DNA of 64,000 nt. It comes from an uncultured Lachnospiraceae bacterium (GTDB taxonomy: Bacteria > Bacillota > Clostridia > Lachnospirales > Lachnospiraceae). The notes under the pieces were generated by a model that saw only the letters and a list, made by a program, of their open reading frames with translations, ran no database searches and had not been told where the DNA came from. The stretch spans positions 1 to 64,000 of the forward strand of contig CAMNOU010000001.1 of the NCBI GenBank assembly GCA_946546945.1, given 5' to 3'. A program made the translations under genes and the position numbers. Below are positions 46,747-55,766 of the stretch, piece after piece. Numbering within the stretch: the first letter of the stretch is position 1; each line of letters starts with the position of its first letter.

Positions 46747-48130
46747 ATGGGCATGTATCTGAATCCGGGGAATCATGGATTTGAAGAGATCCTGAACAAT
46801 AAATATGTAGATAAAACAGGGATGATCCGATACATCAATCGGACGATCAGTACGACACAGAAGCTGACTTGCATAAGCCGGCCGAGGAGATTCGGGAAAT
46901 CTCTTGCCGCGCAGATGTTATGCGCATATTATGACGCCTCCTGTGATTCCCATGCGCTCTTTGATCATCTGGAGATCAGCAGAACAGATGACTATGAAAA
47001 ACATCTGAATCAATATAATGTGATCTATCTTGATATTTCAGGTTTCATCTCAAATGTATTCAGGAGCGGAAAAAATCTTTGTGATGTTCCTGACATGATA
47101 CTGCAGGCGATTCAGTCGGAACTGAAGGCGGACTGTGAACAGCTGCAGCCGGAAGCATCCCTGTCGGAAAACCTGATTGCATACGTGAAAAGAACCGGGA
47201 AAAAATTTGTTTTTATTATAGATGAGTGGGATGCGATCATCCGGGAAGCAAAAAATGATCCGATTTCACAAAAAAGGTATTTCAGTTTCCTGCGGGAGCT
47301 GTTTAAAAATGGTAATTTTACACCTCAGGTCGTTGCGGCTGCGTATATGACGGGGATTTTACCGATAAAAAAAGACGGATCGCAGTCTGCGATTTCAGAT
47401 TTTCAGGAATATACGATTCTGGACCCGGTATTTTTTGCAGAATTTACAGGTTTCACGGAAGCGGAAGTGTATGACCTGTGCATTTCTTTTGGCATGGATT
47501 TTTCAGAGGCAAAAGCCTGGTATGACGGATATTCTTTTGAACGTGCGGGTTCTATCTATAATCCTTATTCGGTCATGACAGCGATGCAGAGAGGAAGGTA
47601 TCAGTCCTATTGGCAGAAAACATCTGCTTCAGAAGCGCTCATGACTTACATCAATATGAATTTTGAAGGACTGCAGGAGGACATTCTGCGTTTGATCGCC
47701 GGTGAGGAACTGGAAGTGTATACGGGTGGTTTTGAGAATGATTTTGAAACATTCAAGAGCAGAGACGATGTGCTGACACTTTTGATTCACCTGGGCTATC
47801 TGGCTTATGACCAGACGGAAGGTCTTGTCCGGATTCCGAATGAAGAAATCCGCAGTGAGTTAAAAAAATTGATTCAGAATGAGCAGGGGACAAAATTAGC
47901 CGGATTGATACAGGCCTCCCGGCAATTACTTCAGGACACATTATCCGGCGATGATTGTGGAGCTGAAATGGAACAAGACGGCTGCAGCTGCATTGGAGCA
48001 GATCCGGGACCGTAAGTACCCGGAACTGCTGCTGGATTACTAAGGCGATATCGTTCTGGCAGGCATCAGCTACGATGAGATTACGAAAAAGCACGAGTGC
48101 CGTATTGAACGGCTAAAAAAACAGACATGA
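46747..48130 (+). pseudogene. AAA-ATPase-like / PD-(D/E)XK nuclease gene, degraded at the 3' end
   Basis: CISRPRRFGKSLAAQML and FVFIIDEWD; after about 47930 the nuclease end continues in another frame (YPAMIVELKWNKTAAAALEQIRDRKYPELLLDY*GDIVLAGISYDEITKKHECRIERLKKQT*). Confidence 0.8.
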
Positions 48131-48139
48131 CAGGAGAGG

Positions 48140-48922
48140 GTGAATGATATGAATGTACTCCAGAATCTGATTGAATTATATAATAGTCTTCCGCTCGACA
48201 GTACCTACCGTATTGTAATCAAGGGGATTCTGGAAAATCTGGATAAAATGCAGAATGTCACCATCTATGATGTGGCAGAGATGACGAATTCCTCGCGCAC
48301 CACCGTCTGGAGGGCGATACAGAAGATGGGATATGAAAATTTTACGGAATTTCGTCACGCCCTGCAAAGCGCAGTCAAAGACTATACTTATTATAACCGG
48401 ATGATTCCAAGGAAACACTGTAAGGATTCAGAGAGCATTCTGAAAAAAACAAAGGACAGCATGAGAGAAGTCAGCCGGCTTCTGGACGAGATTTGCACAG
48501 AAGAATTTCTGAATGATCTGACGGGAGAAATCCATGAGGCAGAAAGGATTCATTTCTTCCTCCCCTTTCAGCTTCCGCAGATTGCTTCCTTTCAGCAGAA
48601 CCTTGCCATGTCCGGCAAAGATACTGCGTACTTTTCGCTCCTTCCGGATCTTTTAGAAGACGCAAAGACGCTTGACGAAAAAAGCATAGTGATTCTGTCT
48701 ACGATCGAGCATGCGGAAACATTGAGCATAAGACCTGTCATGGAGGAACTGGGAAAACGGAAAGCGACCATCTGGCTTTTGGGAGACTCCGGATCCCGCT
48801 ACAGTGATTACGCAGGCAGGATACTGACAGACGAAAGCCTGTCTCCGGCAGGCAGCATGTTTCTGTATCAGGCACTGTTTCTGGCACTAAGTGAGCATTA
48901 CAGAGCTCTGTATATTGACTAA
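48140..48922 (+). CDS. MurR/RpiR family transcriptional regulator
   Basis: TIYDVAEMTNSSRTTVWRAIQKMGYENFTEFRHAL; SIS-like C-terminus. Confidence 0.82.
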   Translation: MNDMNVLQNLIELYNSLPLDSTYRIVIKGILENLDKMQNVTIYDVAEMTNSSRTTVWRAIQKMGYENFTEFRHALQSAVKDYTYYNRMIPRKHCKDSESILKKTKDSMREVSRLLDEICTEEFLNDLTGEIHEAERIHFFLPFQLPQIASFQQNLAMSGKDTAYFSLLPDLLEDAKTLDEKSIVILSTIEHAETLSIRPVMEELGKRKATIWLLGDSGSRYSDYAGRILTDESLSPAGSMFLYQALFLALSEHYRALYID

Positions 48923-48984
48923 TTTCATAGATTTCAGATTACATTTCTGGCGCTGCATTCTGCGGCGCCTTTTCTGCGTCATAA

Positions 48985-49225
48985 ACCGGAGAGACAATCC
49001 CCGGGATTTTGGGTCCTAGCCTAGGAAATCCTTGAAAAGAACCCAGAAGAGAAGACGCGGCCGGGTCCTGAAAGAGAAAAGCAAGTGAAAAGACCCAAAG
49101 CGGAGAGGAAGCACCTGGGATTTTGGGCCCTTGCGTGGGAAATCCTTGAAAAGAACCCAGAGTGTGAGACGCGGCCGGGTCCTGAAAGAGAAAAGCAAGT
49201 GAAAAAAACCCAAACCGGAGAGACA
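48985..49225. repeat. Tandem duplication, 2 copies, period 114 bp
   Basis: GGAAATCCTTGAAAAGAACCCAGA starts at 49024 and again at 49138; ACGCGGCCGGGTCCTGAAAGAGAAAAGCAAGTGAAA is also present twice. Confidence 0.9.
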
Positions 49226-49346
49226 GGAGGCATTTGGTTTCAATTTTGAAACCAAATGCCCCCTGTAAGGAATATTAGCAACCAGAAAGGAACCGGAGTG
49301 CCTGATGCCGCACGCATCCCGTCTGTGATTCTTTTACAATAGGATC

Positions 49347-49471
49347 ATCTCAGTGGGGGGGTCAATCTCCCACTGAGATAAACGCTCCGCGAGGATGCGC
49401 AGGAATTCGGTTTGGAAGATGTCAGCTGGCGCTGACCCGAATTCCGCGCCAAGTCTCGCAAGCGAGACTTG
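49347..49471 (+). repeat. Palindromic element, full-architecture copy
   Basis: ATCTCAGTGGGGGGGTCAATCTCCCACTGAGAT, CGCTCCGCGAGGATGCGCAGG, GGAATTCGG...GTCAGCTGGCGCTGAC...CCGAATTCC, CAAGTCTCGCAAGCGAGACTTG. Confidence 0.93.
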
Positions 49472-49509
49472 AAAAGATAAAGAAAAGCAAGACGAAAGGG
49501 GTAGCAATC

Positions 49510-50286
49510 ATGAATTACAGCATGTGTGCGGACATTATGTTTGTAGGAGTTGGCGAGCACGGACCGGTGTGGCCGGATACGGACGGCATCATCGCGGCGA
49601 TGGAGCTTGCGAAGAAAAACGGAATTAATGGAATTGAATTCTTTGACTGGGAGAACCGTGATATTGAGAAGATTGCAGCAAAGAGTAAAGAGCTGGGCAT
49701 AGGAATCCAGGCGTTCTGCTCTAAGGGAGGAGAGTTTCTCGGCAATCCTGCAAAGATGGATGCCATGGTCAGTGGGTTTGAACAGAGCATCGAAGCAGCA
49801 AAGGTTCTGGATTGTAAGAATCTGATCTTCAACGGCAACGCATATGCGCAGGACATCTCCAGAGAAGAAGTTCATGCGGCAATGGTGGAAGGTCTCAAAA
49901 AGGTTGCTCCGCTCGCGGAGGCAAATGATGTCATTGTTCTGGTAGAGCCGGTGTCCGGCGGATATTTTACGGATTCGGCGGAGGCTTTTGGAATTATCGA
50001 AGAGGTCGGCAGTAAAAACGTGGTTCTGCTCTACGATATTTTCCATTATCAGATCATGGAAGGAAATATCTGCAATACCATTAAAGAACATCTGCCGCTG
50101 ATCGGTCATATTCACGGAGCCGGCGCACCGATGCGCTGTGAGCTGACTGTCGGCGAACTGAATTATACCTATATTCTGAACTTTCTGAGGGAAATCGGAT
50201 ATGACAAATGTTTTGGCCTGGAGTTCTTTACCTTTGAAAACAGAGAAGAGAAAGTAGCGGCATCCTGCGGCATACTTCCAAGATAA
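49510..50286 (+). CDS. Hydroxypyruvate isomerase-like TIM barrel (sugar isomerase/epimerase family)
   Basis: GINGIEFFDWENRDIEKIA, VLVEPVSGGYFTDSAEAFGIIEEVGSKNVVLLYDIFHYQIMEG, GHIHGAGAP, FGLEFFT. Confidence 0.85.
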   Translation: MNYSMCADIMFVGVGEHGPVWPDTDGIIAAMELAKKNGINGIEFFDWENRDIEKIAAKSKELGIGIQAFCSKGGEFLGNPAKMDAMVSGFEQSIEAAKVLDCKNLIFNGNAYAQDISREEVHAAMVEGLKKVAPLAEANDVIVLVEPVSGGYFTDSAEAFGIIEEVGSKNVVLLYDIFHYQIMEGNICNTIKEHLPLIGHIHGAGAPMRCELTVGELNYTYILNFLREIGYDKCFGLEFFTFENREEKVAASCGILPR

Positions 50287-50358
50287 AAAAAATAAAGCAC
50301 AATCAGATTTAATAAACAACCGAAAAAAAAGAATCAAAAAGTTGAAAGGAGAATAATA

Positions 50359-51426
50359 ATGGCAAAATTAAGAGTTGGAGTAATCGGTATTGGTGAGATC
50401 GGAACGACAAAGCATCTGACACAGCTGGTGCGTCACGCAGATGAGGTGGAGGTGACAGCGCTGTGCGATATCATTCCGGAGCGCTGTGAGAAGGCAAACG
50501 AGCAGTTTGGATTGAACGCAAAAATCTATACAGATTACAAAGAAATCTGCGAGGATGAGAACGTGGATGTGATCCATGTGTGTACCCCCAATCCGTTGCA
50601 CTGTGAGATGACACTGAAGGCATTTGAGTGCGGAAAACATGTTTACTGCGAGAAACCGCTTGCCTGCACATGGGCAGATGCGCAGAAGATGCTGGAGGCG
50701 TACAAGGCAGCCGGAAAGAAGATGACCAGCGGTACACAGTGGAGATATAACACGGCTCCGATGGCAATGAAGAAAATGTACGAAAACGGGGAACTCGGAG
50801 ATGTATTTTATATCCGTTCCAGCCAGCTTCGTCCCCGCCGTCTGCCGGCTTATGGTGTTTATACCAGCAAAGAATTAAACGGCGGCGGTGTGCTGATGGA
50901 TGGCGGCCCTCACTCAATCGATCTTCCGATGTGGCTGACCAACAACTTTGATGTTGCGACCGTTCGTGGTGTGACTTTCGACAAGATGAAAGACTATCCG
51001 GAAGGGAATGATCTTGGTCCCTGGGATCCGGACAACTTCGATGTGGAAGATACCGCTATGGCGATGATCACCATGAAGAACGGTGCCATGTTCTACGTTG
51101 AGACAGCATGGGTTTCCAATATGCAGCAGGAAGCGCCGGGAATCATCGCTTCCATCTCCGGAACCAAGGCAGGCGTTGATATGGTCGGCCCCGGTTTTGA
51201 GACGGCAGTCCGTGTGACAAAGATGGTTGACGGCAAACTCACCACAGAGACCATCATTCCGGAAGAAAAATATGATATGTGGGCCTATGACATGGACAAA
51301 TGGGTAGAGGCAATCCTGGAGGATAAAGATCCGGCGACGCTTCCGGAGGAGGGTGCGATTGTTACCCGTGTCATCGAGGCCATCTACGAGTCCCAGGCTA
51401 CCGGAAAGACGATTGTATTTGATTAA
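50359..51426 (+). CDS. Gfo/Idh/MocA family oxidoreductase
   Basis: RVGVIGIGEIGTTKHL; DVIHVCTPNPLHCEMTLKAFECGKHVYCEKPLACT; GGVLMDGGPHSID. Confidence 0.93.
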   Translation: MAKLRVGVIGIGEIGTTKHLTQLVRHADEVEVTALCDIIPERCEKANEQFGLNAKIYTDYKEICEDENVDVIHVCTPNPLHCEMTLKAFECGKHVYCEKPLACTWADAQKMLEAYKAAGKKMTSGTQWRYNTAPMAMKKMYENGELGDVFYIRSSQLRPRRLPAYGVYTSKELNGGGVLMDGGPHSIDLPMWLTNNFDVATVRGVTFDKMKDYPEGNDLGPWDPDNFDVEDTAMAMITMKNGAMFYVETAWVSNMQQEAPGIIASISGTKAGVDMVGPGFETAVRVTKMVDGKLTTETIIPEEKYDMWAYDMDKWVEAILEDKDPATLPEEGAIVTRVIEAIYESQATGKTIVFD

Positions 51427-51466
51427 GAATACTTATAAAAAACAACGAAAGGATGGAGTGGAAAAG

Positions 51467-53056
51467 ATGAAGATGAAAAAGATTGCTGTGCTCGGTATCG
51501 CCGGCATGATGGCAGCATCTCTTCTGACTGCATGCGGTTCCGGTGCAACTACAGAGGAAGGCGGCAACGCAGCTGGCACTGACGGGTCTGCGGCACAGAC
51601 AGAAACTGCTTCAACAGACACCAGATTTGATGAACTGCAGACCATCGAAGGATATGGAATGTCCTTCTACGGTGATGCCGGTTGGGCGGAAGTGCAGGAT
51701 GCTATTAATGAGATCACAGAGGAAGCCATCAATGTCCGGATCAATTATCATCCGATGGATGTGGCCAGCTATATGGAGCAGATCGGTCTGATGCTCTCCG
51801 GCGGCGAGTCATTTGATCTGGTGATGTGCACGGCTATTCCGGTTGTATCTTTCAGCACCATGCAGTCTCAGAGTGAGCTGATGGATATCACAGACTATCT
51901 GGATGAATATGCCCCGGAACTGGTGCAGACGGTTGGAAAATACATGGAGGCAACAACCGTAGAGGATAAGGTTTATGCCGTTCCGAACTTCAAAATGGAT
52001 AACAGCAAGTATTATATTTTTATGAGAAAAGACGTGCTGGATTATCTGGAACTGACCGAGAAGGCCCGCAGCTGTGACAGCTGGACAGAGGTGGAAGAAA
52101 TTCTGTATGCTGTAAAGGATGCTCAGGAGACACTTCCGGAAGAACTCCGCACAAACGCGATCATCAGTAACTCGGATGCCCAGGGATGCGTGATCTGTGA
52201 CTGCGCATGGGATTCCGCACCGGAAAACTTTGCGGACGGCCATGGAATGGATATCCTGGCAAATGCTTCCAAACTGGTCTATATCGATGAGAGTGATAAT
52301 CAGGTAAAGAACTGGTTCGCGACGGAAGATTATAAGACGATTGTGGAAAGAGCGCAGAAATGGCATCAGGATGGACTGGTGTACAAAGATGCGGCCACCA
52401 GTGATGAAACAGGCGATACCCTGATGGCTAACGGCATCACATTCTCCTACATGTGTGCGGCAGAGATGGGGGCTGAGGTTGCAAAGACAAACACAACCGG
52501 CCACGAGGTCGTTGCGGTAGAGTACGGCGCAATCCCGGTACAGACATACAACGTAAACTGCTGGGCATGGGCGGTGCCGAGTACATCTGAAAATCCGGAG
52601 GCGGCTGTGGCTTTTCTGAACCAGATGTATACCAATCCGGACATCGAGAATCTGTTTGTTTATGGTCTGGAAGGACGTGATTATGAGCTGAATGAGAATG
52701 GAGAGGCAGTTCGCAAAGACGATGCAGCATATCGCTGTGAGGACTTCCTGTTCGGCAATCAGTTCAACGCTTATCCGCCGGCAGGTATGGGCTCTGATTT
52801 CCGTGAGCTGAGCCTGAAGGACTTTGAGGAAGCAGAGATGTCCCCTTACTATGGTATGACCGTGAACACAGACCCGATTGCAAATGAGCTGACAGCTGTA
52901 AATAATGTTCTCGTGAAATACGAGCGTGGTCTGGAGAGCGGAACCACAGATATTTCAAGCCTGGACAGCATGCTGAGTGAGCTGGATGGCGCAGGATTAC
53001 AGACCGTCATCGATTATTACCAGCAGTGTCTGGATGAGTGGCTGGCAGAACAATAG
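51467..53056 (+). CDS. Extracellular solute-binding lipoprotein (family 1, DUF3502-like)
   Basis: Lipobox MAASLLTACGSG; MSFYGDAGWAEVQDAINEITEEAINVRINYHPMDVASYMEQIGLML; start moved to the internal ATG. Confidence 0.88.
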   Translation: MKMKKIAVLGIAGMMAASLLTACGSGATTEEGGNAAGTDGSAAQTETASTDTRFDELQTIEGYGMSFYGDAGWAEVQDAINEITEEAINVRINYHPMDVASYMEQIGLMLSGGESFDLVMCTAIPVVSFSTMQSQSELMDITDYLDEYAPELVQTVGKYMEATTVEDKVYAVPNFKMDNSKYYIFMRKDVLDYLELTEKARSCDSWTEVEEILYAVKDAQETLPEELRTNAIISNSDAQGCVICDCAWDSAPENFADGHGMDILANASKLVYIDESDNQVKNWFATEDYKTIVERAQKWHQDGLVYKDAATSDETGDTLMANGITFSYMCAAEMGAEVAKTNTTGHEVVAVEYGAIPVQTYNVNCWAWAVPSTSENPEAAVAFLNQMYTNPDIENLFVYGLEGRDYELNENGEAVRKDDAAYRCEDFLFGNQFNAYPPAGMGSDFRELSLKDFEEAEMSPYYGMTVNTDPIANELTAVNNVLVKYERGLESGTTDISSLDSMLSELDGAGLQTVIDYYQQCLDEWLAEQ

Positions 53057-53138
53057 GATAAATACCCCCTTAAAAATAAGTCGAAACGATAATCAACTCC
53101 TGATTGCATGTGATAGAATATTTAAGAATGTGAAAACA

Positions 53139-53176
53139 CCAGGGAAGCCGTCCAAAAGGCACCCTGGTGTTTTTGT
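53139..53176 (+). terminator. Intrinsic terminator
   Basis: CACCAGGGAAGCCGTCCAAAAGGCACCCTGGTGTTTTTG. Confidence 0.8.
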
Positions 53177-53228
53177 CTTATATTTGAAATTTTTTCTGAT
53201 CTTTTGTAACATATAGAAAAGATCTTTT

Positions 53229-55586
53229 TTGAGGAGGATCGTTATGTCTGAACAATTGAATCTTCTGCTCTGTGCGGATAATGTTCGTAGAGAGCACAGA
53301 CATCAGGACGTAGAATTGATCTATGTTCTGCAGGGAAACCTGATGATTTTTATAGACCGGCAGGGTTTTGCGGCATCTGCAGGAGATATTCTGGTCATTA
53401 ATTCTGATTGCCTGCATTCGTGGAAGAGTCACAGCCAGGTGCTGATTTTTCAGATAAAGATAGATTATTTTTACCTGAAAAAGATCTTTCCGAATGAATC
53501 GGTCGTTTTTTGCTGCAACAGTGTACAGGAACCGGACAGCGATTACGGAAGAATCACATACCTGCTTGATAAAATGATAGAGAGCTGCAGTCTGAAAGAC
53601 AGGACACTTTATCTTCGCAGCATCTATTTTGCGCTGTGGCAGAGCATAACAGACAAGTATCGGATTAGAGCAAAGCAGAAAGAGCGGGATGAACGTATTC
53701 TGGGCATTCTGGAAGATATCCATACAAATTATCAGCAAACCATCCCGCTTTCCGTCATGGCCGGCCGGTGGTATATGTCAGAATCATCCTTTTCTCGTTT
53801 TTTCAAAAAGCATACGGGAAGTCATTATAGTGAATATTTGAGGAATGTCCGTCTGGAGCATGTCTGCGATGCATTGCTGCATACGAGGCTGACGATTACG
53901 GAAATAGCCGGCCGATGCGGATTTGCAAATGAATCGGTGCTGAACAAAAATTTTCGGAAACGCTTTCAGATGTCGCCGAAAGAATACCGGGTGAACCACG
54001 CCCCGGATGCCGAATCTCCGGATAGCCGGCCGATGGAAAAACAACTGGACAAATTTCTGGAAGAAACGCTCAATAAGAGCAGGGGAGCAGTTCAGGAGGC
54101 GGGCAGGGACAGGATCGTATACATGGATGATAAACAACTCCGGCAGGATGTAGAACTTTTGTGCATGAACGCCGGACTGGCTTCCGACCTTCTGACGGGC
54201 AAGATGCAGGAGCATGTGCGGATCATTACGGAAAACCTTGGCGTGAAATATCTGCGGGTCGTGAATCTGTTCGATGAGAGGATGAGCGTATGGTCCGGGA
54301 GGGATCCGTCGAAGCCGAATTTTGAGTTGATTGACCATGTTCTGGATTTCATCCTGGGATTGGGAACTATCCCCATTCTGGAATTGCCTGAAAATCCCAG
54401 AAAGATGATATATCGGATCGGCAACGATGCGGCGGGAGTGCAAAAAAGCTGCATCTATGATCTGCAGCAGTGGCTTTTTTTGCTGGATGCATTTTTGCGT
54501 CATCTGGTCGGACGATATACGCTGCGGGTTGTGGAAACCTGGCGAATCGAGCTTCGGGATGATCCGGAACAGGAAGTGTTCGGCAGTATCCCGTATCTGT
54601 TGTTTTATGAACAATCATACAGGATCATCCGCAGATACTTACCGGATAGTTCTATTGGTGCCTGCGGACTGAATCCGGACATGCTTCCGGAACGCCTGAA
54701 ACAGTATCTCGTTTACTGGAAACAGAATGAGAATCGGCCGCAGTATCTGACTATGATTACTTATCCCTACCGAGTCAGGCAGGAAATGGGCAAATATGAA
54801 CTTCTAAATATTGAGTCGGATACGGATTTTGTAAAAAAGGCGGTAGACAGATACAGAGTGTTTTTGCTGGATAACGAATACCCGGAGACCCCAATATGGG
54901 TGACGGAATGGAATACCTCTTTGTCGGAACGTAACATTTATAATGACAGCTGCGCAAAGGCATGTCATATGCTGATGCAGATGGCTTCCCTGGCGGGAGA
55001 TGAAACAGTGATGAGCTATAGTAATCTCAGCGATTACAGATCCATGTTTTTTGAGGCGGAGCTTCCGCTGAAAGGGGCGACCGGGATGCTTTCGAAAGAC
55101 GGACTGTATAAACCGGCTTATTATGCCATGGAATTCTGGATGATGCAGGGGAAGTATCTGCTGGGATATGGTGAGAATTATGTGGTCACGGCAGAAGAGG
55201 ATGGCAGTATCTGTATTCTTGCCTTTCATCCGCAGACGTTCAATTACAGTTATTATATGAAACCAGAAGATGAGTGGACAGTAAAGGACCTGCCCTATCT
55301 GTTTGATGACACAAAGGAACGCAGGCTGTCATTTCTGATCAGAAATATGAAAAACGGGAGGAAAAAAATCCGAAGATACCGCGTGAGGGCGGAGGAGGGA
55401 TCGGTCTTGTCTGAGTGGGCAAAGCTGGGGTATGAAAAAAACCTCTTTTCGAAAGAGATTTCCTATCTTCAGAATTTGTGTACGCCGAGGCTTGAGATAG
55501 AGCGGCTGGAGGTATCTCAGGAAGAGGGAAGGATCGAGTTCTCAGTGGAACCGAATGAAATGACGCTGATTACGATAACAGAATAA
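53229..55586 (+). CDS. AraC-family regulator fused to a GH39-like domain (divergent member)
   Basis: Cupin N-terminus, AraC HTH (SVMAGRWYMSESSFSRFFKKHTG...NFRKRFQMSPKEYR), GH39-like region with IWVTEWNTSLSERNIYNDSCAKA. Confidence 0.87.
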   Translation: MRRIVMSEQLNLLLCADNVRREHRHQDVELIYVLQGNLMIFIDRQGFAASAGDILVINSDCLHSWKSHSQVLIFQIKIDYFYLKKIFPNESVVFCCNSVQEPDSDYGRITYLLDKMIESCSLKDRTLYLRSIYFALWQSITDKYRIRAKQKERDERILGILEDIHTNYQQTIPLSVMAGRWYMSESSFSRFFKKHTGSHYSEYLRNVRLEHVCDALLHTRLTITEIAGRCGFANESVLNKNFRKRFQMSPKEYRVNHAPDAESPDSRPMEKQLDKFLEETLNKSRGAVQEAGRDRIVYMDDKQLRQDVELLCMNAGLASDLLTGKMQEHVRIITENLGVKYLRVVNLFDERMSVWSGRDPSKPNFELIDHVLDFILGLGTIPILELPENPRKMIYRIGNDAAGVQKSCIYDLQQWLFLLDAFLRHLVGRYTLRVVETWRIELRDDPEQEVFGSIPYLLFYEQSYRIIRRYLPDSSIGACGLNPDMLPERLKQYLVYWKQNENRPQYLTMITYPYRVRQEMGKYELLNIESDTDFVKKAVDRYRVFLLDNEYPETPIWVTEWNTSLSERNIYNDSCAKACHMLMQMASLAGDETVMSYSNLSDYRSMFFEAELPLKGATGMLSKDGLYKPAYYAMEFWMMQGKYLLGYGENYVVTAEEDGSICILAFHPQTFNYSYYMKPEDEWTVKDLPYLFDDTKERRLSFLIRNMKNGRKKIRRYRVRAEEGSVLSEWAKLGYEKNLFSKEISYLQNLCTPRLEIERLEVSQEEGRIEFSVEPNEMTLITITE

Positions 55587-55766
55587 CAGGTTTATAAAAG
55601 AAATGTGCAAGAAAAGACTGAAAAACAGTGTTATCTTGCGCATTTCCTTGTCTGGAAGAGATAATCACAAAGGTGGAATGGGATTATGAAAGAGAATTTA
55701 TTTTTTCATGCACATACTTCTGATACACTCAGATTATAAAAGCAATAGATGGAAGGAGGCATGTGA

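Noticed and set aside
49016-49255. Minus-strand ORFs with repeated FHLLFSFRTRPRL...WVLFKDF peptide
   Set aside because: The peptide repeat is the translation of the 114-bp tandem DNA repeat; no SD, no plausible domain.
4114-49471. CRISPR array interpretation of the dispersed repeats
   Set aside because: Copies are kilobases apart, not regularly spaced, and no cas genes are visible.
13943-49471. Classical MITE interpretation of the palindromic element
   Set aside because: Ends are not terminal inverted repeats of each other, no clear target-site duplication could be read, and no transposase is in the window. An IS200/605-like ssDNA mechanism remains possible but unsupported here.
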